From NCBI GenBank assembly GCA_037783545.1, contig JBBELK010001480.1, positions 1 to 64,000 of the forward strand: a stretch of DNA of 64,000 nt, written 5' to 3'. Made by a program: the position numbers and the translations under genes. This DNA is from Henricia sp. BOLD:AAB3569. Its lineage: Eukaryota > Echinodermata > Asteroidea > Spinulosida > Echinasteridae. Shown here piece by piece: positions 24,201 to 36,200 of this stretch; position 1 is the stretch's first letter, and every line of letters begins with the position of its first letter. The notes under the pieces were generated by a model. It saw nothing but the letters and a program-made list of their open reading frames with translations, had not been told where the DNA came from and searched no databases.

Positions 24201-27200
24201 CTCTTTTTAAGAGAAAACAACATTTTAAAAATGGGAAAATTTCCCTCCGGCTCCAAAATTAAAGTTTGATTTTATGGCAACCAAGTCATACGACTCCGTA
24301 AATTAGCATTTCTCACTTGAAGTTGATCATGTGAATATTATGTGTATGTTTGGCGAAGTGCCGATTTGAATGAGCTCAAAGAAGACATAGTTCTAAGGTG
24401 AGCACTAAGGCTGTTCCAAATTGCGGCGCCAGTTACAGCAAAACTCGAGGCGTAAGACCCCTTTCGTGCAAAGGGAATTTTCAGTGTCTTTTCGGCAGAT
24501 TGACGAGTTTCTCGAGTTTGTACGTAAGGTGTAAATAGACTTGCCATATACTGCGGGGCCAAGGAATTGATGCTTTTAAAGACGAATATAGCTTTCTTGT
24601 ATTTAACTCTCTCTGGATAGGCAAGCCAGTCGAGCTTTTTAAACATGTCAGCTGATGGCGTGCACGATCTCAGATGTTCCGCGTGCTCAGATGTCCCGGT
24701 GTAAAAGGTAAAACTGTCCCCATGTAAATGTGTCCGCGTGCTTACTGGCCTCATCGTACATATGTTTCTCTCTTCTGACTCTCAAAAAGCCCTGCTGCGT
24801 AAGACCCCTTATTTTTTAGTTTTTTTTCTTTAAATACTGCGAAACGGCATGAACGCTCCGCCATGTCTGCGGTTGCCATCTTGCAAAAATTTCACTACAT
24901 CTGCGCGCATCAAAGTACGTACATGGCGTAAATTCTGCTGATCAACTCAGCACTGCACCTAAACTGGTATAAATACATACGTTGTGCGCATGACGTTCCG
25001 TGACGTAAGCTACCATATTTGGTCATCGGAACATCTGAGTACGCGGAACATCTGAGAGCAGGACACCGGGGTGGCAAATCTCCGGGTTAAGCAGTTTGTA
25101 GTGGGAAAACGGTATGTGGGAAAACAGAAAATGTAATTATTCTTAATACTCAAGAAAAATTCAGAATGTACTCCAGCACTGCTTCATAGTAATAACAACC
25201 TTCCCCTTCCAGATGTTGTGACACTGTGTCAAAACCAATCAATGCTACTCTTTTCCAAGAAAGAAAAACTTCAATTCACAAACCAAATCTGCCCCAAGAC
25301 CATTGTCGAGATTTAAATTTGAACTGTCCTCCCACCCAGTGTGTGTTTTACTAAGTTTCTGTCCGTGTAATCCAATCGCTGGAGGAAATGAAATCAATCA
25401 AGGCACCGGTAGTCTCGTCTGAAATTTGAAACATCGGCCTTTGGCGAGGTTCGGTGGGACGGATCCTGCATCCCTTAAATTCTTCCGATGTGCATGGAGT
25501 TCCTTTGGGCGTATCGGCTTAACTTTCCTCTGTCAATATTTCCTTGTTTAATTTATCTCTGTCAGTTTCTCCGCTTGTTTTCTTGATAAGGTTGTTATGA
25601 CTATGGATTATGAAATTGTTTTAAAAATATGATGGATGGGATTTTTTTAGAGTGACAACTTTGGGTCAAAAATGGGCATTGGAATTATTGCCTCGATGGT
25701 TTTTTTTTTTTCTCTTTCAAAAAGCTGAAACAAGCATTTTCTGAACTACTTTAAGGCATCACGCAGCCAGATAAAAATTGAAAGACACTGAAGTGGATGA
25801 ATGTTACATAAATGCAACATTGAGACCCATTTTCAGGCACGTAGGCTGGGGGTGGGGTTTGCTACAATTTGCTATGACCGTGCATTACAGTTGTAGAAAA
25901 GCATATGGTTTCATAGAGATTCTTAGCCATTTTATAACAAATCCTAGCAAATTGTAAAATGTTACAATTCCTAAAGATACAACATGGTACCATTTATTAA
26001 AAAAATTACCATCTTGGGCAGAATCATTGCATTGGACAGATGGTACCACTTCTATCTTCTGTTCGAGTAACATTTATTTCTGGTAAAATAGTTTATTACA
26101 ATTTTAGGATGTTGTAAATCTTGTATACGGGCTTTCAAGGCCCTATGTATCATTCGCAAGATAAAACTTTTTGCAGATTCGTGGAACAAGAGTAACATAT
26201 CTAAGGAAGAATGTTGGTAAACTAGCCTGAAGAAATTGTAGCTACTTAGATGCATCAGTGCTTCAGAAAACCTTGAAAATATATATGGATTTTGTATACA
26301 AGTGAATAGTAAAAAAAAGTCCCGTGCATGGGACTTTTTTAGAAACCCACCTTCGGTTGTTAATTTCCAACATGAAATCCCATTTTTGCTGGAAATAAAT
26401 TCATGTGGTGTTTGTTACCATTGCTATCAACACTTTAAGTAAGGTTTTTCTTGTCAACTCATGAAAAACAAAATTTGGTCATTGCAAATGATACAATGGG
26501 CCTTTAAAGAAGCGTGTTCGTATCACATTTTTTAACGACCAATTTTCCCATGGGTGTTGAGATTTTGATACCAAATTGGAGTTTGCAAATTTCCTGTTTT
26601 CTTCCCATGGATAGTATTTTGGGGAGGTATTCTATATGATTGTTTGGTTAAAACGAAATCCATTTTTCTGAACATGCTTCTTTTTAAATGCAGAAACGAC
26701 TTGAGATGTTTTAATTGTTATTAACAAATTTCCAATTATCACTGGCAGTCTCGTTTCAGATGCTGAGCCATTGTATAACATCACGCCTCTTTCATTAGCA
26801 AATACTACCACAAAAGAAATCACTGAGACCGTCGTTTTCAACTTGAAATTCTTCTTTCTGCATTGTCATTGCAGCTTATCCTGACAACCCGAGGCCTACC
26901 CCACCTGGACCCCGCCAGCGGCTACACCTACCAGTGCAAGTTCAAGAGTACGTCCCAAGATCTCCCCCTACAGCCTGCTACAGTAGACCCTACTACAGTA
27001 GACCCTGCTAACTCCTCACTAGTGCGCTGTTTCACTCCACCTAGCAACAAACTACCACCGATACCAGAAGGTGATAAAATGATTTTTAATTCTTTATAAA
27101 CTGTCAGTCTTTAAACGATTATTGATGCAAGTGGAATGACACCAGTGAATTAAAGCCAAAATACATAATTTGCAGTTACCCAAAATGTTACTTCACGAGT

Positions 27201-30200
27201 AAACAAGAAGAAAAAAAAAGACTAAAACTGTTGATAACATCCATGATTTTTTTCCCATGTAAAATGGTACCATTGTAGGAGAAATTTTCAATTGAATTAT
27301 TTAAAAAAAAAATTGTTTGCAGACAACTTGTTTTACTATTCATCCATACACAAAAACCATGCATGGATTTGTCAGGTCAGGTTTTCTGAAGTATTACTGC
27401 ATCGATGTGGCTGAAATTTCTACAACATTATTACCAACATTATTCTTCAGTTATGTAATGCTGCTGTAACTGTTTTAAAACGTTTGCCACAGATTTCTTC
27501 TTATTGTCGCAAAAACTCGACCTAGCCTGCGTGACTTTTGTTACCTTTTTTCAGAGCGGATCACACATGTGCACAGCATCAAACAATTACATCTTGGGCT
27601 AACCTGCTGTAGCCTATTTTAGACCGTATTGAATAGCTGTCATCTTGTAGGACAAGCTTTGACATTTAAATTGGTCCACAATGTCAAGGAACAAAGAAAC
27701 TGCCCAAATCATTTGATTAAGATCCACACAGACTTGCATGTACAGCAACCCAGATTAAGATATGACATGTTTTGGAGAATCCAATTTTTCATTTGAACAC
27801 ATGTTGAAGATGAAATATTTCAAGAGAACTTTATGAGGCGTATAATGACATTACAGCCTGTGTCACGTATCATAAATCTTCCATGCCTTGCTGTGCAAGG
27901 CTGTTTGCCTTTTAAAGGCCCATTAAGTCATTTGCAAGTGATTATTTTTTAGGGATTATGACCCAGGGATTTGGGGTGTATCTAAAGTCATTTTTACACT
28001 GTGAAAAATCTCCGGGTTCGGACCCGTGTTGACTTTTCACACTACAACATTTCAACATGGCACTGACCCGTGTAGAGCGCTCGACCCGTGTTGAAAACCA
28101 CAGTCTGAATGCCTCTGGACCTGTGTAGATTTTGGAGCATGGCAGCATTGCAACTGTAGTACAGTACATGTACATGTAGGCCTAAATGCTGTTTTGCAAC
28201 GAACAAACGAGCTTGGGTTTCGCTTTTTGCGCGTTATTCAGTGCAGTTCGTGTACATTTTATTACAACTTTGTTCTCTAATATGTCCGATAAATCAGGCC
28301 TGAAATCAGACAAAAGGCTGACATGGAGTGAAGAGGAGGTAGCTGCTATATGTTGGCCATTTGGGCTGACAATTCTATCCAAAACTAGATCGGTGGGACA
28401 ACAAGAAATAGCAATATTTGGAGAATAAGATGACTCGTGCAATGCAATGTGGGGGATTTTCTGATTTCGACCCGACACGGGTCGAACGTTCATAGTGTGA
28501 AAAGTGATATCTGGGAGTGGTGGTTATCTCACTGAAGGGTTTATCCCTCTGTAGGGCTTCTTAAGCTCACGTGATGGCCAATCCCAATCAGTGAAGAACA
28601 ACTGCACTGCCGTGATTCGACACCACCAGTTAGCTTCACAGCTCGATTGGTAGGGCGTCTGCAAATAAAGCAGAGAATCGGCAGGTCGAATCCCGGTGGA
28701 GCCAACTGTTTGTTTTCACATTTGTCCACATTTGTATCAAATTTAGAAAAAATTGTGGTTGCACAGTAGGCATAGATTTTGAAGGTTTTCTGATGCATAT
28801 CTGAAATTTTTGCAGGCTAAGTTATGCCCTTATTCCAGGAATCTATGTTGCAAATGATATATTGGGCCTTTAAAGACGGATTACATGATTGGAAAACGGA
28901 ACCGCATTACATGTACATAACTGAAGAATAATGTTGACAAACTACCTTGTAGAAATTTCAGCCACATAGATGCAGTAATACTTCAGAAAACCTGAAAATC
29001 CATGCATGGTTTTTGTGTTAAATAAAGGGTAACAAATCATTAGTAAACATTTTTTTTTAGAAAAGCACCTTCAGTTGGCAATTTCTTCCACAAAGTTACC
29101 ATTTTACACAGGGAAAAATAATGTGGTGTTTGTTACCATTGCTATCAACACTTTTAGTCAGATTTTTCTTGTCAACTCATGAAGTAAAATTTTGGGTCAC
29201 TGCAAATGATGTATTGGGGCTTAGTAACTACAAGCTCTCTGTACATCTTTGCTAATACCTTTGCCCCTACATGTTGTCATCAGTTATTTTTTCCTCTGGG
29301 TGCAGCCAAGATAACATTATGATTACCCAAAGGCCATTTGGATAATGCTTGGTCATACAGGAATGCTATCCGTGTTCATTGCTTGTGGGCGCTTCAACGG
29401 AAGAATCGATTTCAAGAAGCCCATGCGACAGAACACGGCTATTGGTTAATCATATTCTCAGAGGAAAGCATCTCTGCTAAAAATACAGATTTAGTGTGGC
29501 TTATGACATGACAGTTTTCTTTCTCTTAACTTGTGTGCAAGCCTGAAGCTATATGATTGTGCATGTTCTTAGGCAAATGTAATAGGCAAATGGTCTTTGC
29601 AGCTTGTCTGTCCAAACTTGGGATGAGAGAAAAATCATATGGGACCTTATCGGGATTCAAACTCAAGAATTCTGACTTAAAGGCCCAGTGTATCATTTGC
29701 AATGACCCCAAAAAGTAATCGACGAGTTTACAGGGGAAAAGTTCTGAAAGTAAAGATTGAATTAATAGCAAATACCCAATGAAAGGTTTCCGCTCAAAAT
29801 GATATAATTTTACCAGAAAATAATCCGTAAAGATGAAATTATTTAGATCGTTTGCAAACGATTTACTTATTTTTATGTTCGCATCTACGCGGTTCAAAAT
29901 GCATGGGCACTGCTTGTGCGTGTTCCAACGCGATGCATTTTTATGAATCGCGCGCACACGCAGTATATGATGTGCGCCACAGAGTGCATGACGCAAGCCA
30001 CATAGTACCCGATCAACTGAGAACGAATATTTGAAACACCCCGCCAAGACCAGGAAAACGCATATGGATTTTCATGTTTTTTTTTAAACGTGGTACATTT
30101 GACAAAGCTGAAATTTCTTCGGATGAGTTTGTTGATGTCTTTCTTTTGATTTATAATGGTTTTATTCGCAGAATCGCTTAAAAACAGATCATCTACAGGG

Positions 30201-33200
30201 CCTTTAACGGACAGGTGATCTACATGTATCAGCTAAGCTATGAGGCACAGTGGTATACTCCCTCAGGTTTTACCGAGGAACTCCAACTTTTTTTTTAGTA
30301 TTGCAGAGTAATACACACAGTATTTGGTATGCCTATAATCACCGTGGAAATGAAATAGACTATCTAATAGCTGCCATCTTGTAGGAAAACGTTTGTAATT
30401 TAAGGACAGATTGTATGATTGGAAAACCTTTAACAACAGCATTACATAACTAAAGAATAATATTGATAAACTGCATTGTAGAAATTTCAGCCACAAAATG
30501 CAGTTAGTACATGTACTTTACAAAAACTTGAAAAATCTTCTTTTTTTGTTGTGTGTTGAATTAATGATAAAAAATGTCTGCTGTCAATTTTCTTTTAAAA
30601 GCACCTTCAAAAGTACTATTTTAAATGGGAGAAAAGTCATGTGAAGTTTATCATTGGTACCAACACTTTTAATCTTTTTTTCTTTCCTGTGAACTTGTGA
30701 AGTAAGATTTTGGGTAACTGGAAATGAAGCTCTGTGCGCCAAATATGTGCATTTATATTATCACTAATACTATTAACCGAATTATTACGTCTTTTTGTTG
30801 CGTCACCAGGTTTCCTCAAGGTGAACCTGTCAATCCTTGCCACCGAGACCGGCCTGGACATTGTCACCACCGAGTTTGACTTCTACATCTGCAGTGCGTT
30901 CTTCAGCTGCACCAAGTGCGTCGGTTATGAGTACAAGTGTGACTGGTGCATCTTCGAGAACAAGTGTGTTGGCAACTCGGCCGCCTGCGATCCCAGCGGA
31001 ATTGTCACGAAACAAGAGGTTTGGGGAAATAAATTTTTTTTTGGATGACCTCAATTTGGAATTGCTCAGTACTAGGCTTGGGCGACTCCAGTATTTATGG
31101 AGTCCCCTCCGATTCCAAAAAAGAATCGCAATTCCATTAAAAATCGATTCCATCTTTTGCGAGAAAATGTTAAATATACTGAGCATGATACTACTTATTG
31201 TGCAGACAACTTAATTATTGGGTCCGAGTGGCACTAAACGTCCATGAAATGATGCCAGTTTTCATTAACCTTGGTGCCATATCTACACACAAAAATTAAA
31301 TTTAAGTGGCATTTGTTGAAATAACAATAATTATTTTTTACTGGGAAACCACTTTCAATCATTAAAAACACTTGGAAATCTTAAAAAGTATGTCACACTT
31401 TTGGACCCCGAATTTAGGGAATTACCCTCCTAATATGTGGAAATTATCACAGGCTGAATACTCTTGCACAAGTCGAGTGTTCTGGCTTTGGAATCGTTAG
31501 GTAATTTCTGGAATCGGCAAGCTATCACTGGGAATCGAATCTAGATGAAAGGGAATAGATTCCTACTGGGAATCGATTCCTACTGGGAATCAATTCTCAA
31601 AGTGGAATCGATTCTAATAAACTCCGGCTTGGAATCGCCCAAGCCTTCTCAGGACGGGTTTCTTCCTGAAAGAAAGAGAAAACACTTGCAGAAGGTTGCT
31701 TAAGTCTCCAGAATATTGCCAGCAAAGCAAAGGTTGTTATAGTAGTGCCACATGGAAGCTTATTTTTCAAACCATGTCCCTTCTGAACATTAAAAAAAAC
31801 ACTTTTAATTTGCGTCTAAATACGCTTCATGTAAGTCATCATGTTTTGCAGTTCGGTGCTCGGACTTTAGAGGGCGTGAGTCAGGTCACAACAGATTTTT
31901 CATACTCCACGGTGTGTAGGAGTCGGGGAAACAAGCATTCTATGCAACTGTTGGATGTCTGACGTCGTTCAATTTCCCTTTTAAAATTTTAAATATGGCA
32001 CAGCGCATAGCCGCATTGGCTGCAAAGTTTATTATTAAAATTCTCATAAAGCCCAGTCTGGGGTTTCTTTTGGCAACTACAATCATAAACACGTTTGTTG
32101 TAATCACTGATTAAAATGTTTGCAGCATTACAAATGTGTTTCTGCTCGTGAATGCCAAAACAGTCACCCTTTTCTAGGCCATTAATCGGTCTGTCCAATC
32201 AAAGCTGCTCATTCATTAGATGACTAATCATTCTGTCAACATACATTAACATTGAATAGTACCTGAGCAAGCAAGCATACTGGAGAACTGATTGTTTTAA
32301 TTGAATGTTCAGACAGTGGCCGAGGCTGAAATGTAAGCCCTAAGAGTACATCTATGTATTGACCTGAAATGCTCAAAATTAATACAAAAACCCATTTCAC
32401 ACGAGCGCTGGAAACGCATCTGCGATGATTGGCGCCCTTTGTCTGATGCCAGGGACGCTTGCGATTTGATCGCAGGCTTTCATACGGTACAACACAACAC
32501 GGTAGGCAGTGTCCCTTGTTTTACTGAATTTTACATTTTATCGCTGGTACTGCGATATTATTTAAACAGCGGAATTATATGGTACAGTGCTTTTCCCGCC
32601 ATGACCATAGCACACAAATATACAGGCATGATTTTGCGTGAAGTTCTATCCTGAAGAAGTGTGGGCATGCATAGAGAAAAATTGGGGAGAAAAAGAAAGC
32701 AAAAAGTTTGACATCATTATTTCTCGAAATTTTTTGGCGTTTTTGTTTTCATGAGACTATTCAATAGTCACATTAACATCAATAATTCATATTTTTGCCC
32801 GGTATTTTCATGAACCGCCATTTTGCACGATGATTGTATGGCAACTGCAAAAGTGCGCATGCGTAATAGGACTACAGCAAAAAACCGCACACCGTACATT
32901 CGCATGATCAATCCTGGTGATCATTGCATTGATGCGAAATTTTGGAGGAGGTCTCGACCCGCGTTACGGTACACACGGGACCCATGCGATTTGGTGACAG
33001 GTATGCACTTTCACACGACACCATATCCCGGCGTTTGTGATGGCAGCACCCTTGTTTCCAGCGCTTATGTTAAATGGCCTTAGGTCACACTTCAAATGTA
33101 CAACTAAATACATACATTTCAAATCACAAGCTGTTCAAATGAACTCCAACAAAGGCATTCTTTTGTGCGTGTTCATCCTTTGCTTCTTGTTACTGGACTT

Positions 33201-36200
33201 GTGAAGGACTTGTGCGGGACTTGTCACGGACTTGTAATGGACTCGACTACCACCCTTGTTTGGAGAAATGTATGTAGTGAAACATTGTACAGACAATTAC
33301 ACAAAGTTACATAGATTTTATTAGTATCCTTTCCTATAATGTTGACAGGGTGTATCGAATGGTGAGCTATCCTGTCCTCGCATCGTGAAGGGAAAGGACG
33401 AAGAGATCTTGATTCCCGCTGGCATCAGTACGGGGTTCAACGTGTCGACCATGAACCTGCCCACACCCAAGGTATGTCCTGATACTGTCCTTAGCTACCA
33501 AATTATTTAAGCCTTTTCCCACAAGACCAAATCTCAGGGGTTGCCCAGGGGGTGAAAATGAGCCTCATTTCCCACGTGAATTCTCACCCAATGACACCCC
33601 TGAGATTGCTCTTTTTCCAGGGAGAGTTCAACCCTACTAGGGACCAGGTATGCAACTTTTTGGCCCCGTGGTGAGACACTTTCCCTGGGGCGAAAACAGT
33701 GTGAAAAGGGGCAGGGGCGATTTCTCACTTGTTTAAGTGAGGGACGAAGTGCCGGTCTTCGGAGTGAGTTTGCTCCGGGGAGAGTTTTAAAAAAACAAGT
33801 GTGAATTGACGCGGGTTTGAACTCCGGGGGGGTGAGTCACCCCTGGGCGTCCCCAGGGTTAGTTCACCCCGGGGTGAGTTCACTTCTCGGTGCGCTGATG
33901 TAAATGTTGCCCTAAATTAAATGGCTTAAGTTATCCAATAAGTGTTACAAGTGTAAACTCAGTTCTAGACGGCACTAATATTGATAATTTTACATTTGAC
34001 TGTGTACAGATTCAATAAAAAAACGTATTCGGTGCGCTCACATCATTTCCCCTGATAACTGGGCTTATTTATTATTATTATTATTATTATTTCTTTCTGG
34101 TATTCATACCAAGGATTCCTCAATAGTGCTCATTGCAAGCGTGAGGAAACCCATGAAGAATTAGAATTAGAAATGGCCAGAGACACCGGGAAATCCCCTT
34201 GCTCTTCACGAAAGAATGCTCTGGGATCTTTAGAGTGCGTTACCATTACCTAACACACTGGACCAACGGCTCTACATCCCTTCCGAAAGATGGAGCAAGT
34301 GTGGTTGAGTGCCTTGCCCAAGGGCGAAGGTAGCGCAGCCGGAATCGAACCCGCAACCCCAAGTTTTCACCCATGATTGCAAGTCAATGACCCAAACCAC
34401 TCGGCCACGGTACCCCACTTATGGGGAGCACTTACTGTAAAAGCCAATATTTTCGCGTACAGATATTTTCGCGTACAGATATTTTCGCGCATTTCAACAT
34501 CACTGACATTTTCGCGAGTTGTTATTTTCGCGGATGGAAATTATGTTTTGTTTCAGGGATCGCCACAATTGTTGCAAACAATATTTTCGCGGGTTGTTTT
34601 TTTCGCGGGCTCTGTCTGGTGCGCGAAATGCGCGAAAATAAAACCACCGCGAATATTTCAGATTTTACAGTATATCATTCTATTACGCCATCTCAACACT
34701 TTGGGAAGCATGTAACCTCTGCTGATTTCCCCAATTTACGTCCGTGATTTCGTAACATATATATCGCGAAGTTGCTCAATGTTTCTCTTGGCCAGGAATT
34801 AAGCAATTTGACACTGTCATTTTGAAATTGGACATTATCCAGAAAGGATGTGGCATTTCCCAAGCTATGAAGTAGGCAAGCCGAGCTACAAACCGTAGTA
34901 CATTACTGTTATTACATGTATGTGGGAATCAGTGACAATGTATTTTCATGTACACTTCCTCTTTCTGTATATATGCTAGGTTTATTGTAGGAAAACTAAA
35001 AACAATGTTTTTATTTAATAAACCCCAAAGATCAATGACACAACTGAACAGGATATTATTGTAGTACAGTGGTTTCTCTTTTCATTAATGTTTTTATATA
35101 AGATACACCTCACGCATTGATTCTCGTTCACTGATTGGGTAAAGTAGATCATGTGACATGGGTTAGTTCAACCATTTTCCAAGCAAAAATCATGACAATG
35201 AAAAAGTTTGACCTTTGATGTCATAGGCCAAGAGATTTGTAAGTACATGTAATGCCCTGCACGTACGGATATCTTGTGTGTGTGTGTTGTACGGGCGGGC
35301 GTTCGTGTTCGCGTTTATGCAGACAACATGATTTATGGCGAGTGTGCTTTTGCTCTGGGCAAAACTCAACCCTGTCCTGAAATACCAGTTACTAGACAGA
35401 AAAAATGCATGAAAATGACACAAACCTTTTAATCAGACAGTTTCATACAGTACATTAGTACCACGAGCAAAACTATTATGATTTACAAAATATGAAATGG
35501 TAAATACTGCACATTCAAATAAACTAAAGTGGTGTTACCATTGGACTAATTTCGGTAAAACTCCCGTGGTTGTGCGGTAGAGTAACAAAATTTAGTCCAA
35601 TGGGGACGCACGGAGAATTAGCGTCCCTGTAAAGCTACCGCGACCACGATGTAAAACTTACAGGGTGAGAGAGGCCGCGGAAACTTTCCGCTCAGCCGCG
35701 GGAGTTTTACAGGGCCATCAAAAAGTCCCATGGAAACAGTTTCGCCCTGTAAAATTAACAAGCAAAAGTTTACTGCAAGGTCGCGGTAGCTTTCCGCATG
35801 GGCACTGAAAACAATTGTAAATGGGAACGCATGGGAAGATTACACGAAGGAATGTTACCGAAGGTCGCGGTAACTTCCCGCGAGGCAGCGGAAAAGAAAG
35901 TCCAATGGGAACATGCCTTAAGTCCTTTTTGGTTATTTCAAAGTTAAATTGATATATTTCAAATTAAAATATAATACACCCTTTGCACCAGCGGCAATGA
36001 CAGCGAGCAGGTTTTCATATTTAAATGATGTGACAATAGATCCACAAAGTGCCTGCTCGTGCATAACACACAGTGACAATGTGAGTGGCCCCTGTCATGG
36101 TCGCACTCAGTGCAAAGGGTATAAAAAAGCATAGACAATAATTTTTCTGCCAGTATTGCATGGAATGTGAACATTCATACATGGCTTTGGTCACATTCAT

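Larger units (their letters stand above)
23190..25112. mobile_element. GGGTTAA-rich DNA transposon copy 3, with nested LINE
   Basis: Starts CCCCTTTCCCACTAC, ends GTAGTGGGAAAACGG, with TA on each side. Left module 23190-23415 and right module pieces (23728-23840, 25065-25112) carry the same TTAACCC/GGGTTAA words as copies 1 and 2. The centre is different: it contains a Myb/SANT-like coding fragment (23564-23700), and a LINE 3' end (23909-24775) splits the right module. The word GATGTTCCGCGTGCTCAGATG occurs near both LINE borders and, inverted and diverged, at about 25028. Confidence 0.8.
16260..26874. other. Intron between plexin exons b and c (10.6 kb)
   Basis: Starts GTAAAT, ends TTGCAG. 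Holds adjacent fold-back elements (16586-16985, 16998-17356), GTTTACACT MITEs (17539-18016, 18487-18625), a tandem tRNA-like array (19722-20030), inverted tRNA-like SINEs (20926-21145), a GGGTTAA element with nested LINE (23190-25112), an AGGCCC element (26138-26503) and a TGTCCAG MITE (26506-26696). I see nothing recognisable in 18640-19700, 20050-20920, 21180-23180 and 25120-25880 apart from simple repeats. Confidence 0.75.
27071..30809. other. Intron between plexin exons c and d (3.7 kb)
   Basis: Starts GTGATA, ends CACCAG. Contains a partial copy of the 46658-46777 MITE (27619-27702), a MITE (27987-28508), a tRNA-like SINE (28627-28710), a TTAA-flanked element (29681-30203) nested in a tRNA-type SINE, and AGGCCC-related pieces at about 28870-29220 and 30360-30730 that share segments with 26138-26503 and 36573-36892. 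27080-27610 holds only low-complexity AT-rich DNA. Confidence 0.75.

Noticed and set aside
24338..24754. Considered as a host gene
   Set aside because: The motifs match the C-terminus of LINE reverse transcriptase proteins and it continues into a LINE 3' tail, so it is a retrotransposon fragment.
29526..30047. 173-codon minus-strand open frame
   Set aside because: It lies mostly inside a TTAA-flanked element (29681-30203). The other copy (37370-37885) does not keep the frame, and the translation shows no domain.
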